A stretch of 64,000 bases of DNA from NIOZ-UU13 sp964444135. GTDB taxonomy: Bacteria > Planctomycetota > Phycisphaerae > Sedimentisphaerales > Anaerobacaceae. Below, in pieces: positions 59,030 through 64,000 of this stretch. The position numbers were made by a program, and so were the translations under genes. Below the pieces are notes generated by a model. The model made no database searches, had not been told where the DNA came from, and saw only the letters and a list, made by a program, of their open reading frames with translations. The stretch covers positions 34,065 through 98,064 of the forward strand of contig CAYUFX010000005.1 of NCBI GenBank assembly GCA_964444135.1, given 5' to 3'. How positions within the stretch are numbered: position 1 is the stretch's first letter; every line of letters begins with the position of its first letter.

Positions 59030-61258
59030 TCAGAACAGTCCTCCCACGGAGAAACTGAAAACCCGCGTCTCGTCCGCGTCGTCTTTCATAAATGGCGTAG
59101 CAATCTCAAATCGCATCGGCACCGGCCCAAACCAATTTGGTATCTGTATCTGTATGCCTGTCCCAACCGCGGCCCGGTAGCTGCCGGTGTCTATTGCTGC
59201 GCTGTCCACGAAAAATAACGCGGCAAAATTGTCGCTTATCAAAGGCATGGTTACCTCGGCGTTGGCCAAAAATATCCAGTCACTGCCTATCGGGTCTTCC
59301 CGATCAGTGCTGGTTGTATTTGTTGGCAGACCTCTGGTACTCACGCCCCGATACTCAAAACCCCTGATACCATAAGCGCCCGTGCCACCGCCGTAAAATT
59401 TTTCAAAAGACGGCGCATTATCAATTGTGGTAGCTGCAAGCAGCTTTGTTGCTAAAACAGTTTTTCGCTCAAGCAGGTCCTCGTAGAGGGTTCTGTATCC
59501 TACGATGTTCCCTTTCAATATCCCAAAAGTCTCGTCACCGGTAACCTGCTCATAACCAACATTAAAAGTATAGCCTTTGCTCGGGTTAAATCTGTTATCC
59601 GTTAAATCTCTTCCGATGCCAAGGCTAATCCCGGCAAGGAAATTATCACCTTTGACATTTGTTATCTCTTTCGGCGCATATATATAAATGTTATCGACGT
59701 CAACATTTTCGACTCTAAAGCCAATACTCCTTCGCCAGCGGTTCTCGTATCGCTTCTCGAACCCTACATACCCCTTTGTTCTGCCTTCATCGTATAGCCT
59801 GCTGTTATTTCGCCTTTCTATTTCCCTTTCCCAGTCTGAGCCTCTGACATTGAGTGTTATGGGTTTATCCCGAAAGTATGGTTCACTGAATGTAATCGAA
59901 TGCTGGCTGACTCGAGTCCCCGGCTCCAGAGCAATCCTCAAACTCTGGCCCGCGCCTTTGAAGGCTCGGCCGGTAATGAATTCTCCGAAGCTCTCCGGCC
60001 AGTCTGAAATATCGAAATTGCGCTGCTCATAAACCAGCTGCCCAATTATGTCGCTGTCACTCGAAAAGCCGCCGGCAAACATTACCGAGCCAGTCTTGCC
60101 CTCTTTGATATCAACCTTTACATCCTTGCGGTTATCTGCTCCGTTGCCGGGCGTAACAGGTCTGATAATTACCTCCTCGGCTAATGTCGTTCTTTGGACA
60201 TATCCTTCCAATTTGCCATCCCCTTGTTTGGGAGCTAAATCAGCGTTGTACAATTGGCCCGGCACAAAACCATACTCGTCCAGAACATGCCGGACGACCT
60301 TATCCTGCGTCTGCTCATTGCCGGTTATGTCAATCCGCCCTATCCTGAACTGTTGTCTCTCAGTAATGTAAAATTCAACATCGACAACATTAACATCCGG
60401 AACAAACTCAAGCCTCTGCTCGACCTGAGCATCCACAAAGCCGCTCTCCCGATAAAGCTTGAGAATCTCCTTGGTGTGTGAATCAGCCCTTCGCTTATTA
60501 TAAATTTGTTCCTGCTCTAACTTCAACCCTTCCAGCAGTTTTTGGTCATCGAAGTTGTTATTGCCGGTAACGGAAATTTCCCCAACAGTATAGATTGGCC
60601 CCTCATCAATTTCGAAAGTGATATGCACCTTTTTACTGTCGTCAGTAAATCCTCTTTTTGCTGTTATATTGTAATCGAGAAAACCCCTTTCGTAGTAGAT
60701 ATTTTCCAGCCTTGCTACGTCCTCAGCCGGCACCTCTTCAATATAGTAGCCCGACCAAAAAAACCATTTCTTCGTCTTCGTCTTTACAGCCTTTTTAAGT
60801 GTCGAGGTCTTGATAGCATCGTTGCCGCTGAACTTCACCGACCCGATCTTGACCTTCGGACCCTCATTAATTGTATAAACCACCTGGCCTTGCTGTAACT
60901 TCTCGCTATCCAGCGTTACTTCAACAAAGGCAAATCCTTTTTGTCGATAAAATTCAGCAAGGGTTCTTCTGTATGCTTCGGCCAGAATCGGGTCAAGGTA
61001 ATCGCCTACTTTAAAATCCAGTTTCTTCTCCAGAGTCTTGTCCTTAAACGCCCGGTTGTTCACAAAAACAACCGATTTGATAATGTTTCTGCCGCCGCTG
61101 TCCGGCACCAAAACGTCGGCTCTCTTGGTACGGGATGTACAACCTGAGCCTAAACTCAAAAGCACAATCAAAACAAGCCAGAGGACAGAAGGCAAAGGAA
61201 TTCTGATATCTGATTTCTGTTTTCCGACTTCTGAATTATTTGGCATCTTGTATCTCAT
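59030..61258 (-). CDS. bamA: Outer-membrane protein assembly factor BamA
   Basis: About 742 residues. After a hydrophobic leader (LWLVLIVLLSLGSGC, with a weakly lipobox-like end) come POTRA domains: VKIGSVKFSGNDAIKTSTL, GEISVTGNNNFDDQKLLEGLKL and FRIGRIDITGNEQTQDKVVRHVL. The C-terminal half is a 16-stranded beta-barrel (DSDIIGQLVYEQRNFDISDW; FYGGGTGAYGIRGFEYRG with the conserved lid-lock region IRGFEY) ending in PFMKDDADETRVFSFSVGGLF, a BamA-type terminal beta-signal. Start choice is 61258 or 61246. It is the core insertase of the outer membrane. Confidence 0.95.
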   Translation of the reverse strand: MRYKMPNNSEVGKQKSDIRIPLPSVLWLVLIVLLSLGSGCTSRTKRADVLVPDSGGRNIIKSVVFVNNRAFKDKTLEKKLDFKVGDYLDPILAEAYRRTLAEFYRQKGFAFVEVTLDSEKLQQGQVVYTINEGPKVKIGSVKFSGNDAIKTSTLKKAVKTKTKKWFFWSGYYIEEVPAEDVARLENIYYERGFLDYNITAKRGFTDDSKKVHITFEIDEGPIYTVGEISVTGNNNFDDQKLLEGLKLEQEQIYNKRRADSHTKEILKLYRESGFVDAQVEQRLEFVPDVNVVDVEFYITERQQFRIGRIDITGNEQTQDKVVRHVLDEYGFVPGQLYNADLAPKQGDGKLEGYVQRTTLAEEVIIRPVTPGNGADNRKDVKVDIKEGKTGSVMFAGGFSSDSDIIGQLVYEQRNFDISDWPESFGEFITGRAFKGAGQSLRIALEPGTRVSQHSITFSEPYFRDKPITLNVRGSDWEREIERRNNSRLYDEGRTKGYVGFEKRYENRWRRSIGFRVENVDVDNIYIYAPKEITNVKGDNFLAGISLGIGRDLTDNRFNPSKGYTFNVGYEQVTGDETFGILKGNIVGYRTLYEDLLERKTVLATKLLAATTIDNAPSFEKFYGGGTGAYGIRGFEYRGVSTRGLPTNTTSTDREDPIGSDWIFLANAEVTMPLISDNFAALFFVDSAAIDTGSYRAAVGTGIQIQIPNWFGPVPMRFEIATPFMKDDADETRVFSFSVGGLF

Positions 61259-61259
61259 C

Positions 61260-61322
61260 TCTTGGTTAAATGGTGAGTGGTGAATAGTCAACTCACCAAT
61301 TAACCAATTAACTACTCACTAA
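61260..61322. repeat. Palindromic 7-nt repeat between dnaB and bamA
   Basis: TGGTTAA/ATGGTGA/GTGGTGA/ATAGTCA units are followed by ACTCACC/AATTAAC/CAATTAA/CTACTCA/CTAATT, their reverse complement. It directly precedes the dnaB stop codon position (61323) on the minus strand. Confidence 0.8.
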
Positions 61323-62837
61323 TTAAAATGGCACTCCTTCGCCGGCGGGCTCTTCTACGAAAGAAGCATTCTCAAACCGCATACATTTTTTCCTAAATAT
61401 CAACTTCACTTTTCCCGTTGGGCCATTCCGCTGCTTTGCAATTATTACCTCTGCAGTGTTCTCTTTATTTTCATCTTCATTACTATATATTTTACTCTCC
61501 TGCTTATCACTCAACTCAAGCCTTTCGGAATGTCTATAATAATCCTCACGGTGCAGCAGCATCACAACGTCGGCGTCCTGCTCGATACTGCCGCTCTCAC
61601 GCAAATCGCTCATCCTCGGCCTATGATCCTCCCTGCCCTCGGGAGAGCGATTCAACTGGCTCAAAACAATGACAGGGATATTCAGTTCCCTGGCCAGGGC
61701 CTTTAGGTATCTTGAAATTGTGGTGATTTCCTGCTGACGCGATTCAAACCGCCCCGCACCTCCACTCATCAGTTGCATGTAATCCACCATAACACAACGT
61801 ATATCGTTCATGCTTTTAAGCCGTCTTGCCTTGGCGCGAAGCTCAAGCGGCGTTAGCAACGATGTATCATCGATATAAATCGGTACTTCATACAACGCAC
61901 TGCAAGCTACTTGTAGCTTTTCGTAATGTTCAGTATCGAGCATCCCCTTTCTGACTTTCTGGCTGTCGATTTCACTTTTGCTGCACAAAAATCTTTCAAC
62001 TAATTGCTGCCTGCCCATCTCTAACGAAAATATAGCAACTGGTGCCTTCTCCACTACACCAAGATATTCCGCAATATTCAATGCCAGGCTGGTCTTGCCC
62101 ATACTGGGCCTGCCGGCGATGATTATCATCTCGCCGTTCTGCAGACCGCAGGTCATATCGTCAAGCTCATAATAGCCTGTGGCTAAACCCGTAACATGAT
62201 GGCCTCGACGTTTCTCTATGCGCTCATACACCTCTGTCATCAAGTCCTTCACTGGAACTGCTGAACCTTTGATTCTTCTGCTCGCTACCTCGAATATCCT
62301 TTGCTCTGCCTTGTCGAGTTTCTCTCTTGCCTCACCTTCCTCCTTGTAGCCTAAGTCTAAAATCTCATTGGCTGCCGAAATCATCTCACGAAGAAGCTGT
62401 TTGTCCTTGATAATATCGGTGTAGTACATTACGTTCGCCGACGAAGGCACAGAGTCAAGAATCTTTGCGATATATGCGACGCCGCCCACCTCTTCGAGCT
62501 GTTTGCGCTTTTCAAGCTCATCGCGAAGCAGAACTGCGTCAATAGCTATATCCTCACCTTTGCTTTTCTCATAAAGTGAAATCAGAGCATCAAATATCAT
62601 CCGGTGTTCGAATCGGTAAAAGGTCTCTGTTTTCACCTGTTCCACAATGTCGTTAATACATTCCGGGTCAATCATCATTGAGCCTAAGACCGCCGCCTCA
62701 GCAGCCAACGATTCCGGCATACTGCGTACCACTGTTAGTTTGCCGCTAACATTCGACTTGGCACTAACGGGACCCGCCGCCTCAACCGTCTCTATCCTTT
62801 GGCTTTGCGAACGAACATTTTTTCTTTTGGTTACCAT
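61323..62837 (-). CDS. dnaB: Replicative DNA helicase DnaB
   Basis: A 504-residue RecA-like hexameric helicase. The N-terminal domain (PESLAAEAAVLGSMMIDPECINDIVEQV) is followed by a linker helix and an ATPase core: Walker A AGRPSMGKTSLALNIAEY, YIDDTSLLTPLELRAKARRL, Walker B VMVDYMQLMSGG, SQLNRSPEGREDHRPRMSDLRESGSIEQDADVV and AEVIIAKQRNGPTGKVKLIF. The loop between REDYYRH and AEVII is about 25 residues longer than common (ERLELSDKQESKIYSNEDEN). It is first in the dnaB-bamA-skp-lpx string and may be a separate unit. Confidence 0.96.
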   Translation of the reverse strand: MVTKRKNVRSQSQRIETVEAAGPVSAKSNVSGKLTVVRSMPESLAAEAAVLGSMMIDPECINDIVEQVKTETFYRFEHRMIFDALISLYEKSKGEDIAIDAVLLRDELEKRKQLEEVGGVAYIAKILDSVPSSANVMYYTDIIKDKQLLREMISAANEILDLGYKEEGEAREKLDKAEQRIFEVASRRIKGSAVPVKDLMTEVYERIEKRRGHHVTGLATGYYELDDMTCGLQNGEMIIIAGRPSMGKTSLALNIAEYLGVVEKAPVAIFSLEMGRQQLVERFLCSKSEIDSQKVRKGMLDTEHYEKLQVACSALYEVPIYIDDTSLLTPLELRAKARRLKSMNDIRCVMVDYMQLMSGGAGRFESRQQEITTISRYLKALARELNIPVIVLSQLNRSPEGREDHRPRMSDLRESGSIEQDADVVMLLHREDYYRHSERLELSDKQESKIYSNEDENKENTAEVIIAKQRNGPTGKVKLIFRKKCMRFENASFVEEPAGEGVPF

Positions 62838-63420
62838 TTCCTTACCCTCTCAATCAGTTCTTATTGATGACAGCAGCCGCTGCCCTCGCTGAACTCAAAT
62901 TTTCGTAATCTCGGATTTTACCTGCCAGCCCGCCAACAGTCAAATACTTGTTATAATTATTGTTTACATGGGGTACCTGTATTGGAAATGTGGTTTTTAT
63001 CGCACTAAAGCGGGAAGTTAAAAATTTTAAAAAATTTGACTTTTGCCATAACCCTTCAGCGGTTTTAATTGACTCGTCCCCGCGTGTTGTTGGCGGGGAA
63101 ACTGCTCCATTGTTTTGAGTGTCCTCTACTCTAATGGGGCCTGCCCCCGCGTATTACTCGCAAAGCCTGTTCTCGGCTCCCATCGGGGAGCGAGTAGCGG
63201 GGAATTTTTAGCAGGATTGTTACCTATTTTAACACCCGAAACCACACTCCCATCACGCCTGTCCTTGCTTACTTTTCAAGTAAGTACCAGCACAAATCGT
63301 TCGAAATTATGCTGTTTAATTCCTGATGTATTTTCGGCAATGTCACATTCTCATTCCCGATGTCTTTATCGGAAAATGTCCAGCTTGTCCGTTGAATATC
63401 ATGCATACTGCATTGTCAGC
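62838..63420. other. Gene-free gap with GC-rich palindromes
   Basis: No convincing ORF. It contains CCCCGCGTGTTGTTGGCGGGG (63078-63098) and a longer palindrome, CCCCGCGTATTACTCGC...GCGAGTAGCGGGG (63147-63203), related to 32728-32768. Otherwise I see nothing assignable. It lies between the upstream end of dnaB and the 3' end of the glycosyltransferase gene. Confidence 0.55.
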
Positions 63421-64000
63421 TTAAACTTTGAAGCGCTTGATCTTGTCCAGAGGATAAAAAGTGCCGCGCCAGTAGATACCCTGATTTAGATGGGTCCGGA
63501 TAGTGGCTTTCAGAATGATATATATCAGGATGCATGTAGAGAATGGAATCAACAACGCATACCAGCGGGTAAGATGATACTCCCCGGTCGCGAATAAATA
63601 TATTAATGTGATTACTATAGAAGTGGCCAGATAGAACCATCGGGCCGGTGCCGGTGTGACAAAAATCGCTGCAAAAGGGAATACGAACAGCAAAAAGAGC
63701 GCCAAACAGGAAAGCAAAGCCCGTGCCAGGCTGTAATTGACGAAGGTGGCGGAGTTTTTCATGAGCCCGTCGATCATATCTCGAACTGAAGCATACCATT
63801 GAATACGGATCAACCTCTTGCCGAATACAACTCTCTGACGATATCCACGGGATTTCACGAGTCTTCCCAGCATAATATCATCATCAGGACGCAGAGCGAT
63901 AGCACGATGAGTTCCAACGGCCTTATAAGTTTCGGCTTTCAGCAGGTTGAAGGCACCGATTCCAACGGAATAGCGACTTTTAGGATTCTGGGCCCGCCAG
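63421..64000 (-). CDS. Family 2 glycosyltransferase, C-terminal part (cut by window end)
   Basis: The frame stays open from the window edge (64000) to the stop at 63421, so the visible ATG at 63873 is internal. Upstream in-frame codons read NPKSRYSVGIGAFNLLKAE, then DDDIMLGRLVKSRGYRQRVVFG, the G-A-F-N-L and D-D-D-I-M-L-G blocks of GT-A enzymes of the HpnB/ceramide-glucosyltransferase group. The C-terminal part has three hydrophobic segments and ends GIYWRGTFYPLDKIKRFKV, the typical W-R-G-T-x-Y tail of this group. Acceptor unknown; a hopanoid or lipid glycan is possible. Confidence 0.85.
   Translation of the reverse strand, partial: WRAQNPKSRYSVGIGAFNLLKAETYKAVGTHRAIALRPDDDIMLGRLVKSRGYRQRVVFGKRLIRIQWYASVRDMIDGLMKNSATFVNYSLARALLSCLALFLLFVFPFAAIFVTPAPARWFYLATSIVITLIYLFATGEYHLTRWYALLIPFSTCILIYIILKATIRTHLNQGIYWRGTFYPLDKIKRFKV

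Noticed and set aside
63115..63489. Plus-strand 124-codon ORF near the right end
   Set aside because: Runs through a palindrome and into the antisense of the glycosyltransferase 3' end; low-complexity Ser/Leu composition.
1..64000. tRNA, rRNA or tmRNA genes
   Set aside because: Looked for the usual conserved arms and cores; apart from RNase P RNA none was recognised, though a tRNA could be missed by eye.

Overview
The window looks like a chromosome segment from a Gram-negative, LPS-making planctomycete. The class Phycisphaerae (Sedimentisphaerales-like, probably anaerobic) fits best. The evidence is a tandem array of prepilin-like proteins with the H-X9-D motif typical of planctomycetes, a fused LpxC-FabZ enzyme, BamA and Skp, a SpoIVB-type S55 peptidase, and intergenic sequence full of short palindromes and 7-nt repeats. 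This placement is inference; no rRNA or tRNA gene was found to confirm it.

Layout. 1-4.9 kb: six tandem plus-strand prepilin-like paralogues, the first cut by the window edge. 4.9-10.3 kb (minus): class I fumarase alpha subunit, a secreted beta-propeller protein and an S55 peptidase-like protein. 10.5-12.4 kb (plus): a membrane-anchored TPR protein and an RluA-type pseudouridine synthase. 12.4-14.2 kb (minus): a HEPN protein bracketed by inverted palindromes, then an MNT/HEPN toxin-antitoxin pair. 14.2-21.6 kb (minus): KtrA, KtrB, RecG, Pcm, a DUF3800 protein and a TSUP permease. 21.7-24.8 kb (plus): a lipoprotein, NadB and RNase P RNA, whose 3' end overlaps a convergent lipoprotein gene. 25.7-29.5 kb (minus): ilvB, ilvN and ilvC for branched-chain amino acids. 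29.7-33.9 kb is gene-poor and AT-rich, with a shortened GIY-YIG protein, an AvcD-like deaminase with a small zinc-ribbon partner, and a long ORF-poor stretch of repeats and consensus-like promoters. 33.9-38.4 kb: an Nfu-type Fe-S protein, methyltransferases, a methyltransferase/glycosyltransferase fusion and MtnA. 38.4-47.7 kb (minus): a catabolic cluster with KDG kinase, KDPG aldolase, an SDR, a BNR_4 propeller protein and two large flavoproteins. 47.7-53.7 kb: UvrA, a Fic protein with a clear operator region, endonuclease V and a cyclophilin. 53.7-62.8 kb (minus): an envelope block running dnaB, bamA, skp, lpxD, lpxC-fabZ, lpxA and a Gfo/Idh/MocA oxidoreductase. The right edge cuts a family 2 glycosyltransferase.

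What stands out is the repeat biology. (1) Palindromes and 7-nt-register repeats lie in nearly every short junction between co-directional genes, right after stop codons. (2) Similar palindromes sit in frame inside coding sequences (fumarase, propeller protein, a methyltransferase, the TPR protein and several times in one 935-codon flavoprotein), recalling Rickettsia palindromic elements. (3) A 90-111 nt repeat that reads as an 'NKPN' peptide and a twice-repeated promoter-bearing module fill the ORF-poor 32.1-33.9 kb region.

All calls come from reading the sequence and from knowledge of protein families; no database search was run.
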